From the NCBI GenBank assembly GCA_035461765.1, contig DATHUY010000101.1:1-63972 (forward strand): a stretch of DNA of 63,972 bases, read 5' to 3'. Below the pieces are notes generated by a model. That model was not told where the DNA came from. It did no database searches and saw only the letters and a program-made list of their open reading frames with translations. The stretch is from Longimicrobiales bacterium. GTDB lineage: Bacteria > Gemmatimonadota > Gemmatimonadetes > Longimicrobiales > RSA9. Position 1 is the first letter of the stretch, and each line of letters begins with the position of its first letter. Below are positions 34,972-43,020 of this stretch, one piece after another. Position numbers and translations under genes: made by a program.

Positions 34972-36645
34972 ATGCGGCCCCGCGAGGCCGGCGCCGTGTT
35001 CCGGAACGCGGGAAGCGCACGCTCGCTGGTACAGTCGGTGTCCGCGCGATGCGCACGCGTCGCCACAAGCGCAGTCGTTGCCGTGGCATTGCTGGGTTCG
35101 GGTGTCCAGGCTCAGCAGTGGGACCTGCTGATCACCGGAGGCACCGTGATCGATGGCACGGGCAGCGCGCCGTACGCGGCCGACGTCGCCACCGCCGGAG
35201 GGATAATCGTGCGCGTATCGCGGACTGCGCTCGATCCGTCGCTCGCAAACCGCGTGATCTACGCGCGCGGCCTCATGGTCGCCCCCGGCTTCATCGATCT
35301 GCATGCGCATCTCGATCCACTTATGGAGCTGCCCGCGGCTGAAAGTCACGTGCGGCAGGGTGTCACCACGGCGCTCGGGAATCCCGATGGTGGAGGGCCG
35401 CTGCCGCTGGGACCCTATCTCGACTCGCTCGCCACGATCGGCGTCGGCATGAACGTCGGCTTCCTGGCCGGCCACAATACGATCCGGCGTTCGACGATGG
35501 GAATGGACGACCGCGCGCCGACACCGGCGGAGCTGGAACGCATGGTCGCAATGGTGGACGCCGCGATGCGCGATGGCGCCTTCGGACTCTCAACCGGCCT
35601 GCGTTACACTCCCGGCTTCTACGCCTCGACGGACGAAGTCGTCGCCCTGGCGCAGGCGGCAGCTCGCCGGGGCGGCATCTACACGTCGCATCTGCGCGAC
35701 GAGGGACTGGACCTGTTCGCTGGCGTCGCCGAAGCGATCGACATCGGCAGGCGCGCCCGCATTCCGGTGGTGCTGACGCACCACAAGGTAGTGGGCGCGG
35801 ACATGTGGGGAGGCAGCGAGCGCACACTCGCGATGATCGACTCCGCACGCGCGGCCGGCATCGACGTGATGGCCGATCAGTATCCCTACACCGCAACGCA
35901 CACGGGCATCAGCATCCTCATGCCGCCATGGTCCCTCGCGGGAGGCACGTCGGCGCTCATGGAACGGCTGGAGAACACGCAGCTGCGCGACAGTATCGTC
36001 GCCGGCATCATCTGGAACCTCGTCAACGACCGCGGCGGCCGCGACCTGCGACGGGTCCAGTTCTCGCGCGTCCGATGGGATGAGTCACTCGAAGGTCGGA
36101 CCCTGCACGACTGGGCCGTTCGCGAGGGCCGCGAGCCTACCATGGAAACGGGAGCAGAGCTCGTGCTCGAGGCGATGCAGCGCGGCGGAGCCAACGCCAT
36201 TTTCCACGTCCTGGACGAGCGCGACGTCGAACGCATCATGTCGCATCCCTGGACGGCGGTCGCATCCGACGGAAGGCTGTCGCGACCCGGCGAGGGTCAT
36301 CCTCATCCGCGCGCTTACGGCACGTTTCCGCGAGTGCTCGGCGAGTACGTGCGCGAGCGCGGCACTCTGACTCTGGAGGAAGCGGTGCGCCGCATGACCG
36401 GTCTGCCTGCGGATCGCCTGGGCCTGACCGATCGCGGTCGCATCGCCGAGGGTCGGCGTGCCGATATCGTGATCTTCGATCCGGGAACTGTGCGTGACCG
36501 CGCCACCTTCGCGCAGCCGCATCAGTATCCCGAGGGAATTCCGTACGTCATCGTGAACGGCGCGGTGACGGTCGACGGCGGGCGATTCATGGACCTGCGA
36601 CCTGGTACGATCCTGCGCGGGAAGGGGCAGGCCGCGGAGTATTGA
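34972..36645 (+). CDS. N-acyl-D-amino-acid deacylase family amidohydrolase (exported)
   Basis: A periplasmic metal-dependent amidohydrolase related to D-aminoacylase, which removes acyl groups from D-amino acids. After a secretion signal ending in GSGVQAQ, the protein has DLLITGGTVIDGTG, the metal-binding FIDLHAHLD, STGLRYTPGFYAST, the metal-lysine region and the C-terminal GRIAEGRRADIVIFDP. The frame opens at an ATG overlapping the metB stop (34882), but those first 30 codons translate a dispersed repeat. I therefore used the ATG at 34972 (557 residues); a GTG at 35038 would place the signal peptide at the very N-terminus. Its substrate could be peptidoglycan-derived. Confidence 0.82.
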   Translation: MRPREAGAVFRNAGSARSLVQSVSARCARVATSAVVAVALLGSGVQAQQWDLLITGGTVIDGTGSAPYAADVATAGGIIVRVSRTALDPSLANRVIYARGLMVAPGFIDLHAHLDPLMELPAAESHVRQGVTTALGNPDGGGPLPLGPYLDSLATIGVGMNVGFLAGHNTIRRSTMGMDDRAPTPAELERMVAMVDAAMRDGAFGLSTGLRYTPGFYASTDEVVALAQAAARRGGIYTSHLRDEGLDLFAGVAEAIDIGRRARIPVVLTHHKVVGADMWGGSERTLAMIDSARAAGIDVMADQYPYTATHTGISILMPPWSLAGGTSALMERLENTQLRDSIVAGIIWNLVNDRGGRDLRRVQFSRVRWDESLEGRTLHDWAVREGREPTMETGAELVLEAMQRGGANAIFHVLDERDVERIMSHPWTAVASDGRLSRPGEGHPHPRAYGTFPRVLGEYVRERGTLTLEEAVRRMTGLPADRLGLTDRGRIAEGRRADIVIFDPGTVRDRATFAQPHQYPEGIPYVIVNGAVTVDGGRFMDLRPGTILRGKGQAAEY

Positions 36646-36688
36646 CGGGTCCACGGGCCTGGTGATCATCCAGTCAGACAACGGACTG

Positions 36689-36929
36689 TTCACCACAGAG
36701 CACAGGGAGCTCACGGAGGACGGGATCGGGGAGATCACACGACCGAGAAGTTGATACCGCGTGCACGTTGAAATCTGAAGTCATTTATGCCACGCGCCAC
36801 GCCTCAGTAGTTTTCCCACGGCAAACGGTCAGGCACGGCGAAAACGCCGATGGCTGCCACCGACTGAGATATACGTCGGCCAGCGTCACCGCCGTAACTC
36901 TGTGTGCTCTGTGTGCTCTGTGGTGAATA
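36689..36929. repeat. Imperfect inverted repeat, family B
   Basis: The left arm, 36689-36718, begins TTCACCACAGAGCACAGG. The right arm, 36898-36929, ends CTCTGTGGTGAATA and has a direct triplication of CTCTGTGTG-type words. The two arms match at about 25 of 30 positions, with the outer TTCACCACAGAGCACA perfect. The centre is 179 bases. It is the same family as the perfect pair at 22872-23045 but more decayed. Confidence 0.8.
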
Positions 36930-37029
36930 TCAGTACGGTTGCCCGTCCACGATATCAGTTCCATATGCGGAACGGGATGCTCACTCGTGCGTATCCGGGA
37001 GGGACGGTGCCATGACGCCCCGGGCCATC

Positions 37030-37052
37030 TTGCAGAACGGGTGCCGCGTCCG
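37030..37052 (-). repeat. Diverged copy of dispersed repeat family A
   Basis: Read on the plus strand, TGCAGAACGGGTGCCGCGTC matches the reverse of the 1787 arm with three mismatches over 23 bases. It lies 64 bases upstream of the M48 start. Confidence 0.7.
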
Positions 37053-37115
37053 ATTGCGAAACCGCGCTCCGGCTCCGCACGTAGACACGTCAGAACCCCT
37101 CGAGGAGAATCACTC

Positions 37116-38105
37116 ATGTCCGAGCCCATTGACGCCCGCTCGCACCGCATTCTGCGCGACATTGATCCCAGCGCGTGGGAACACCCTGCAGATCGTGCCG
37201 CCCTGATGGCCGCCCGTCGCATCCCGGTCTTCGACCAGGTGCTGCGCACGATCTTCGGACTTTTCGGTGAAAAGCCGATCCGCCTGGCGTTCCAGGCCAA
37301 TGCCGTGCGTGTCGGGCCGCGTCAGTTCCCGGAGGTGTGGAGCCACTACCTCGAGGTGTGCCAGACGCTGGACGTGAAGACGCCGCCCGAGCTCTTCATC
37401 TCGCAGACGCCGCTGGTAAACGCGGGTGCCTACGGCATGGACCGCCCTTTCATCGTGATGAACTCGGGCACGATCCGTCTGCTGGACCGCGACGAGATGA
37501 CCTACATCCTCGGCCATGAGCTCGGCCATGTGATGTCCGGCCATGTGCTGTACCGCACCATGATCGTCCTTCTCATGCAACTCGCCCAGATGGGGTTCCC
37601 CGTGGTGGGGATTGCCGCGCGGGTCGTGCTCGTCGCACTGCTCGAGTGGCAGCGCAAGAGCGAGCTCTCCGCCGACCGCGCCGGCCTGCTCGCCCTCCAG
37701 CAGCCGGAGAAGACCCTCCATACCTTCATGCGCCTCGCGGGCGGCGGCCATGACACCGAGACCAACCTCAACGAGTTCCTGATCCAGGCCGACGAATACC
37801 GCGACGGCGGCGACGCGGCGGACATGGTCTTCAAGGTCCTCAACCTCCTCGGCGCGACGCACCCGTTCCACGTCCTGCGTGCCGCAGAGCTGCGCGACTG
37901 GATCGAAGCCGGCGACTACGACCGCGTCCTCCGCGGCGAGTACCGCCATCGCACGGACGGCGCGGCACCCTACAAGGAGGATCTCGCGGCGGCCGCCCAG
38001 GCGTACCGCGAAGATGCCCAGACCTTCGCGCGACAGTTCAGTGACGCGCTGCGGCAGACCCGCGAACGGTTCACCGAGGGATTCCGGCGCACCACGGACG
38101 CGTAG
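37116..38105 (+). CDS. M48 family zinc metallopeptidase
   Basis: A 329-residue peptidase of the Ste24/HtpX type. The zinc motif HELGH is at 134-138, and the third ligand Glu183 is in KSELSADRAG. A hydrophobic segment between them (about 143-177) probably forms one or two membrane helices. The C-terminal 80 residues are charged and helical (AAAAQAYREDAQTFARQFSDAL). The family degrades membrane or envelope proteins. The ATG at 37116 has a clear CGAGGAG site; upstream codons belong to the repeat region. Confidence 0.9.
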   Translation: MSEPIDARSHRILRDIDPSAWEHPADRAALMAARRIPVFDQVLRTIFGLFGEKPIRLAFQANAVRVGPRQFPEVWSHYLEVCQTLDVKTPPELFISQTPLVNAGAYGMDRPFIVMNSGTIRLLDRDEMTYILGHELGHVMSGHVLYRTMIVLLMQLAQMGFPVVGIAARVVLVALLEWQRKSELSADRAGLLALQQPEKTLHTFMRLAGGGHDTETNLNEFLIQADEYRDGGDAADMVFKVLNLLGATHPFHVLRAAELRDWIEAGDYDRVLRGEYRHRTDGAAPYKEDLAAAAQAYREDAQTFARQFSDALRQTRERFTEGFRRTTDA

Positions 38106-38122
38106 CGCCTCGCCGCCTCCGG

Positions 38123-38152
38123 AGCCCGACGAGCATCCGCTGCTCGCGGGCT
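38123..38152 (+). terminator. Hairpin after the M48 gene
   Basis: AGCCCG(A)CGAGCA and TGCTCGCGGGCT form a 12-bp stem with one bulged A and a TCCGC loop, 18 bases after the M48 stop. No T-run follows, so it is a weaker candidate. Confidence 0.4.
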
Positions 38153-38242
38153 TCACGGCGTTTGCCGCCTGCGTCGTTTGCAGTCCCCGATCCCCGTGCC
38201 TAGCTTCCGTCAGCGCCATTCGTCACCAGATGCGACCTCGCA

Positions 38243-39535
38243 ATGAAGATCCTCATCGTCGGCAACGGCGGCCGTGAGCACGCCCTGCTGCGCAAGCTGC
38301 GGTCGGATGCACCTGCCGCCGAGTTCTACATCACGCGCGGCAACGGCGGCACGCAGTCCGACGCTACCTCCCTCCCTCTCGACCCTGCCGATGTACCGGC
38401 GCTCGCTACGTGGGCGGAACAGAACGCGATCGATCTGACGGTGTGCGGCCCCGAGGGGCCGCTCGCGCAGGGTATCGCCGACGTGTTCATGCGCCACGGT
38501 ATCCCCCTCTTCGGTCCGACACTCGGCGCCGCCCGGATCGAGTCCTCGAAGGCGTACGCGAAGGCGCTGATGAAGAAGGCAGGCGTGCCTACGGCACGCT
38601 TCGGCACGTTCACGGAGTACGATCAGGCGGCGGCGTTCATCCGCGAACGCGGCGCCCCGATCGTCGTAAAGGCGTCCGGGCTCGCGGCCGGCAAGGGTGC
38701 GATCGTATGCGAGACGGTCGATGAAGCGCTCGACCACGCGCGCGCGATGCTCGCGGGCGAATCCTTCGGCACGGCGGGCGACCAGGTTGTGGTCGAGGAG
38801 TTCCTGTCAGGCGAGGAGCTGTCCGTGTTTGCGCTGTGCGACGGCGCGGAGGCCGTGCCGATGCTTGCGGCCCAGGACCACAAGCGCATCGGCGAAGGAG
38901 ACACCGGTCCGAACACGGGCGGAATGGGAGCCTACGCGCCGGTCGCTGTCGCGACGACTGAACTGCTCGAGCGGGTTCGGCGTGAGATACTGCTCCCTGT
39001 CCTCGCCGCGCTGCGCGACGATGGCCACGAGTTCCGGGGACTGCTCTACGCGGGACTGATGCTCACGGAGAGCGGGCCGAAGGTCATCGAGTTCAACGCC
39101 CGTTTCGGTGATCCCGAGACGCAGGTGGTCGTGCCGCTGCTGCATTCATCGCTGCTCGATCCGATGCTCGCGATCGCGCGTGGCGGCTCCATTCGCGGGC
39201 TCCGGCTCGACTGGCACGGCGGCGCCGCGCTCACCACTGTCCTCGCGGCGGGCGGTTACCCGGGCACATACGTATCCGGTGCGGAGATCACGATCCCGCC
39301 GGAGGTGTACGAGGCGAAGGACGTCTACGTCTATCACGCCGGCACGAAGCTCGAGGACGGACATCTGGTCACGGCCGGAGGGCGCGTGCTCGCGGTCACT
39401 GCGCTGGCGGCAGACATGCGCGGCGCAGCAGAGCGCAGTCGCTGGGCGGCGGATGCGATTCACTTCGAGGGCAAGTACCACCGCCGCGACATCGGCTGGC
39501 GCGAGCTCGCACGCGCGGCCGCGCCCAGCGCCTGA
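38243..39535 (+). CDS. purD: Phosphoribosylamine-glycine ligase (GAR synthetase)
   Basis: The second step of de novo purine synthesis: ATP-dependent joining of glycine to phosphoribosylamine. The 430-residue ATP-grasp enzyme begins MKILIVGNGGREHAL and contains VKASGLAAGKGA, DHKRIGEGDTGPNTGGMGAY and the metal-binding EFNARFGDPETQ. It is full length. The stop overlaps the mutM start by one base (TGATG). Confidence 0.97.
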   Translation: MKILIVGNGGREHALLRKLRSDAPAAEFYITRGNGGTQSDATSLPLDPADVPALATWAEQNAIDLTVCGPEGPLAQGIADVFMRHGIPLFGPTLGAARIESSKAYAKALMKKAGVPTARFGTFTEYDQAAAFIRERGAPIVVKASGLAAGKGAIVCETVDEALDHARAMLAGESFGTAGDQVVVEEFLSGEELSVFALCDGAEAVPMLAAQDHKRIGEGDTGPNTGGMGAYAPVAVATTELLERVRREILLPVLAALRDDGHEFRGLLYAGLMLTESGPKVIEFNARFGDPETQVVVPLLHSSLLDPMLAIARGGSIRGLRLDWHGGAALTTVLAAGGYPGTYVSGAEITIPPEVYEAKDVYVYHAGTKLEDGHLVTAGGRVLAVTALAADMRGAAERSRWAADAIHFEGKYHRRDIGWRELARAAAPSA

Positions 39536-40359
39536 TGCCGGAGCTGCCGGAGGCAGAGACGATCGTACGGGATCTGCGCGCACGCATCCCGGGCAGCACC
39601 GTGACGCGCGTCGTCGTCACGCACGCGGACGTCCTGCACAAGGGACTCACTCCGGCTCTCCTGGGGCGCCGGCTCCGGGGCCGCACCGTGTCCGGCGTAT
39701 CGCGCAGAGGCAAGAACGTCGTCATCGAGTTCGACGCCGGCCTGCGACTGGTGATCAATCTCGGCATGACCGGGCGCGTCGTCACGAGCGATGCCGCACG
39801 GGCGGGCGAGCTGCGTCACGTCGCCGTCAGCCTGCACCTGCGCGATGGGCGCGCCATCCTCTATGATGACTCCCGCAGGTTTGGCGATCTCGATCTGCGC
39901 GACGCATCCGGCTGGGCCGCACGCGACGCGGAGCTGGGCGTGGAGCCGCTGTCCGATGCATTCACCGCCGAGCGGCTGCACGAACTGACACGGACATCGA
40001 TCACGCCGATCCGCAACTGGCTTCTCGATCAGCGACGCGTGGCCGGTGTCGGCAACATTTACGCGGTGGAGGCCCTGTTCCGCGCCGGCATCCGCCCGAC
40101 CCGACGCGCACGCACCCTCCGCAGACGGGAGACGGCCGCGCTCCGTGAGACGCTCCGGGACGTGCTTCAGGAATCGATCGATGCCCGCGGCACCACGATC
40201 AGCGACTATCGCGACGCCAGCGGTGAGCCGGGCTCGTTCGTCCGGCGGCTGCGCGCGTACGACCGGCAGGGGGAGCCATGTGTGACGTGCGGCACGCCGA
40301 TCAAGCGCGTCGTGCTGTCAAACCGCTCGGCGTTCTACTGCCCGAGCTGCCAGAAGTGA
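39535..40359 (+). CDS. mutM: Formamidopyrimidine-DNA glycosylase
   Basis: A bifunctional glycosylase/AP lyase that removes 8-oxoguanine and Fapy lesions. The 274 residues start with PELPEAE (catalytic Pro2 and Glu3 after Met removal). They carry the substrate lysine in HKGLTP (near residue 40-45 by order), the helix-two-turn-helix DQRRVAGVGNIYAVEALF, and a C-terminal zinc finger with CVTC and CPSC. It is coupled to purD. A plant-type or Nei-like variant is unlikely given the intact FPG zinc finger. Confidence 0.95.
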   Translation: MPELPEAETIVRDLRARIPGSTVTRVVVTHADVLHKGLTPALLGRRLRGRTVSGVSRRGKNVVIEFDAGLRLVINLGMTGRVVTSDAARAGELRHVAVSLHLRDGRAILYDDSRRFGDLDLRDASGWAARDAELGVEPLSDAFTAERLHELTRTSITPIRNWLLDQRRVAGVGNIYAVEALFRAGIRPTRRARTLRRRETAALRETLRDVLQESIDARGTTISDYRDASGEPGSFVRRLRAYDRQGEPCVTCGTPIKRVVLSNRSAFYCPSCQK

Positions 40360-40369
40360 TGCGCGGCTG

Positions 40370-41464
40370 ATGCTGCCCACCCGTCCCCGCCCGGCCTGCG
40401 AGCTGCGCGCCGACGTGCGTTCCGGGTGCGAGAACCGACCCGGCATCTACCGCATGATCGGTCCCGGCGATGAGGTGCTCTACGTCGGCAAGTCGGTGCG
40501 CGTGCGAACGCGGCTGATGTCCTATTTCCGGGCGGACCGTGGCGAGAAGGCGGCGGACATCATCGCGCACACGCACCGCATCGACTGGGAGTACGCGCCG
40601 AGCGAGTTCGCCGCACTGATCCTCGAAATGCGGTCCATCCAGCGATGGCGGCCGCCGTTCAACGTCGAGCACAAGCGTGACCGCGTCTTCTGCTTCGTGA
40701 AGCTGACGCGCGAGGAAGCGCCGCGGCTGCTGGTCGTGCGCGAGGTCCTGGATGACGGCGCCATCTACTTCGGGCCGTTCCGTGGCCCGCAGCGCGTGCG
40801 CGACGTCGTGCGCGAGATCCGCGATCTGCTGGAGCTGCGCGACTGCGCCGGCGGTACGCGCATGCGCTTCGCCGACCAGCTCGATCTCTTTGGCGCCGAT
40901 CCGCAGCCGCTCTGCATGCGTGCAGACGTCCGCAAGTGCATCGCGCCGTGTGCCGGGCGCTGCACGAAGGCGGAGTACGGTGCGCAGGCCGAGCTCGCGC
41001 GTCGATTCCTCGATGGCGACGCCGACATTCCGCTCACGATCCTGCGCAGACGCATGGATGCCGCCGCGGACCGGCTCCAGTACGAATACGCGGCGGAGTT
41101 GCGCGACCGCATGCATCGCCTCGAGGACGCCCGCGCGGAGCTCGTCTCACTGCGCGGGTTCATCGAATCGCTATCGTTCGTGTACGAGGTGCCCGGCCAC
41201 GCGGCCGACGACCGCGTGTACATCATCCGGCGTGGCAGCATCCGCGAGGAGTCGCGCGCGCCGGGCGACGACGCTGCGCGCGCAGCACTCACCGACCGAG
41301 CCCGCCGGCTGCTGCAGCGACGGGAGACCTATGCCCGGGTAGCGCCGACTCAGGCCGCGGAGATCCTTCTGCTTGCCCGCTGGTTCCGGCTCCGTCCCCA
41401 CGAGCTCGAGCGCACCTGGCGCGTCGATGGCCGCGCCGGCCCGCGCCGACTACCAATCCTGTAG
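40370..41464 (+). CDS. Short UvrC-like GIY-YIG nuclease
   Basis: A 364-residue protein resembling the N-terminal half of UvrC. The GIY-YIG domain is at 20-100 (GIYRMI at 25, YVGKS at 38, metal-binding Glu86 in LILEMRS). A cysteine cluster (KCIAPCAGRC, about 190-200) follows, then a UvrB-binding UVR-type helix pair (LQYEYAAELRDRMHRLEDA near 235-253). The C-terminal RNase H-like and helix-hairpin-helix domains of UvrC are missing. It could make only the 3' incision, like Cho, or act with another nuclease. ATG start 10 bases after mutM, so probably a DNA-repair pair. Confidence 0.82.
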   Translation: MLPTRPRPACELRADVRSGCENRPGIYRMIGPGDEVLYVGKSVRVRTRLMSYFRADRGEKAADIIAHTHRIDWEYAPSEFAALILEMRSIQRWRPPFNVEHKRDRVFCFVKLTREEAPRLLVVREVLDDGAIYFGPFRGPQRVRDVVREIRDLLELRDCAGGTRMRFADQLDLFGADPQPLCMRADVRKCIAPCAGRCTKAEYGAQAELARRFLDGDADIPLTILRRRMDAAADRLQYEYAAELRDRMHRLEDARAELVSLRGFIESLSFVYEVPGHAADDRVYIIRRGSIREESRAPGDDAARAALTDRARRLLQRRETYARVAPTQAAEILLLARWFRLRPHELERTWRVDGRAGPRRLPIL

Positions 41465-41487
41465 GTCAGCCCTCCGCACCGCTGCCT

Positions 41488-41946
41488 TCAGCGCTTCCGC
41501 AGTGCGGCCGTAAGCACGCGGTCCAGGGTGCCGGCAAAGGCCTGCCGGTCCTTCGGGCCGTAGGGCCGCGAGCCGCCGGTCTCGACGCCTGAGCCACGCA
41601 GTGACTCCATGAAGTCGCGAATCGAGAGCCGCTCCCGGACGTTCTCCGGGCTGTACAGCTCGCCGCGCGGATCCAGCGCGTGGATCCCCTTCTCCACCAG
41701 TATCGCCGCCAGCGGTATGTCCGCGGTGATGACGAGATCGCCGGCGACCGCGTGGTCGGCAATGTGCTGATCCGCCACGTCGGGCCCACCCTGCACAAGC
41801 ACGGCACTCACGAAGGGATTGTCGAGCGGCCTGGACAGCCGCTGGTTCGCGACCATGACCGTCTCCAGCTCCAGGCGCTTCGCAGCGCGGAACACGATCT
41901 CCTTCACGTCCCGGGGTGCGGCGTCGGCGTCGATCCAGATGCGCAT
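41488..41946 (-). CDS. DUF188/YaiI-YqxD family protein
   Basis: A 152-residue cytoplasmic protein of the UPF0178 family, with MRIWIDADAAPRDVKEIVFR at the start and GDLVITADIPLA (about 84-95), arranged like a PIN-type metal-binding fold. The family's biochemical role is not established. It lies 6 bases downstream of the phosphoesterase gene, and its stop converges on the GIY-YIG gene with a 23-base gap. Confidence 0.9.
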   Translation of the reverse strand: MRIWIDADAAPRDVKEIVFRAAKRLELETVMVANQRLSRPLDNPFVSAVLVQGGPDVADQHIADHAVAGDLVITADIPLAAILVEKGIHALDPRGELYSPENVRERLSIRDFMESLRGSGVETGGSRPYGPKDRQAFAGTLDRVLTAALRKR

Positions 41947-41952
41947 GGCGTG

Positions 41953-42432
41953 TCAGCGCGTGACGATGGGGATGTGCTCCACGCGCGGGGCGGCGCCGTG
42001 CTCGAGCGTCAGAATCGCAACGCTCGGCTTCAGGTCGAAGCGGGCCGCTCCTGCCGCACCGGGATTCACGATCATGCAGCCGTCCCGTTCATCGACACGC
42101 TGACGGTGCGTGTGGCCGTACACGATCACGTCCGTGTCGGGGTAGGCAATGCGCAGCAGTGCCGCGTTCGGTGATCCGAGCGCGTGCCCATGCACCAGAA
42201 CCAGGCGATGCCCCTCCAGCTCGAGCACGACCTCGTCACGCGCGCGCGGCCGCAACGCCGCGGAGTCCGTGTTGCCCATGACAACGTGGACCGGCGCAAT
42301 CGCCTCCAGCTCCACGATGATGTCCATGCTGCCGACGTCGCCGGCATGCAGGATCAGCTCGACGCCTTCGAAGATGTCGAACACCTGCGGCCGGAGCAGA
42401 CCGTGCGTATCGCTGATCAGCCCGATCTTCAC
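41953..42432 (-). CDS. YfcE/MJ0936-type metallophosphoesterase
   Basis: A 159-residue calcineurin-like phosphodiesterase. The metal-binding motifs are SDTHG (about 6-10), HAGDVGS, MGNTD, HGH and YGHTHRQ (about 107-113). The natural substrate is unknown. The GTG at 42432, giving MKIGLISDTHG, overlaps the ubiX stop by four bases and is the typical family start; a GTG six codons earlier is possible. Confidence 0.9.
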   Translation of the reverse strand: MKIGLISDTHGLLRPQVFDIFEGVELILHAGDVGSMDIIVELEAIAPVHVVMGNTDSAALRPRARDEVVLELEGHRLVLVHGHALGSPNAALLRIAYPDTDVIVYGHTHRQRVDERDGCMIVNPGAAGAARFDLKPSVAILTLEHGAAPRVEHIPIVTR

Positions 42433-43019
42433 GACTCGCCCGACTCCCACCGCGGCCCGATGTCCGACTCGACACCGAGATGCGCAAGCACGCGGCCGAC
42501 CACGAAATCAATCAGATCCTCGATCGAGCGGGGCCTGTGGTAGAATCCGGGTGAAGCAGGCAGCACCACGGCGCCGGCCTGCGTGAGGCGCAGCATGTTC
42601 TCCAGGTGGATCTGCGAGTACGGCGTCTCGCGCGGGACCAGGATCAGCCGCCGCCGCTCCTTCAGTACGACGTCGGCCGCACGTTCGATCAGTGAGCGCG
42701 TCGTGCCCTGGGCGATGCTTGCCAGTGTGCCCATGGAGCACGGGCATATCACCATGCCGCGGGACGGCGCCGATCCGGATGCAGGCGTGGCGCCCCGGTC
42801 ATCGTCGCGATACAGCAGCACGTTCGACCAGTCGCCCGTCCGCTGTCGGAGTCCTGTCTCATCCGCAATGTCCAGCTCTTCCTGCAGCAGTCGCCAGCCT
42901 GTATGCGAAACGATCAGGCGCACCGGCACGGCTGCCGCGTTCAATGCGCCGAGGAGACGCACCGCATAGGGCGCACCGGATGCGCCGGTGACGGCCATGG
43001 TCACGGGGGTCGCTGTCAT
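42429..43019 (-). CDS. ubiX: Flavin prenyltransferase UbiX
   Basis: Makes prenylated FMN, the cofactor of UbiD decarboxylases, from FMN and dimethylallyl phosphate. The 196 residues include VTGASGAPYAVRLL (flavin site, about 9-22), PCSMGTLASIAQG (about 95-107) and RETPYSQIHLENML. The start is the ATG at 43019, one base after the UbiA stop. A UbiD partner is not in the window. Together with UbiA and MenG elsewhere it fits a menaquinone pathway, probably the futalosine route (inference). Confidence 0.94.
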   Translation of the reverse strand: MTATPVTMAVTGASGAPYAVRLLGALNAAAVPVRLIVSHTGWRLLQEELDIADETGLRQRTGDWSNVLLYRDDDRGATPASGSAPSRGMVICPCSMGTLASIAQGTTRSLIERAADVVLKERRRLILVPRETPYSQIHLENMLRLTQAGAVVLPASPGFYHRPRSIEDLIDFVVGRVLAHLGVESDIGPRWESGES

Positions 43020-43020
43020 A

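Larger units (their letters stand above)
36646..37115. other. Intergenic region rich in repeats, no gene seen
   Basis: A 470-base stretch between the amidohydrolase and the M48 protease. It has a family B repeat pair (36689-36929) and a family A copy (37030-37052). The sequence between the B arms is less GC-rich than its surroundings, with AT-rich words such as AGTCATTTATG and AGTTTTCCC, which suggests inserted sequence. No credible reading frame with a ribosome binding site was found until CGAGGAG before the M48 start. Confidence 0.6.

Noticed and set aside
28886-36645. A D-amino-acid handling cluster (dtd, D-aminoacylase-type enzyme, threonine aldolase)
   Set aside because: The genes are on opposite strands in different operons and are common housekeeping genes, so the link is probably chance.
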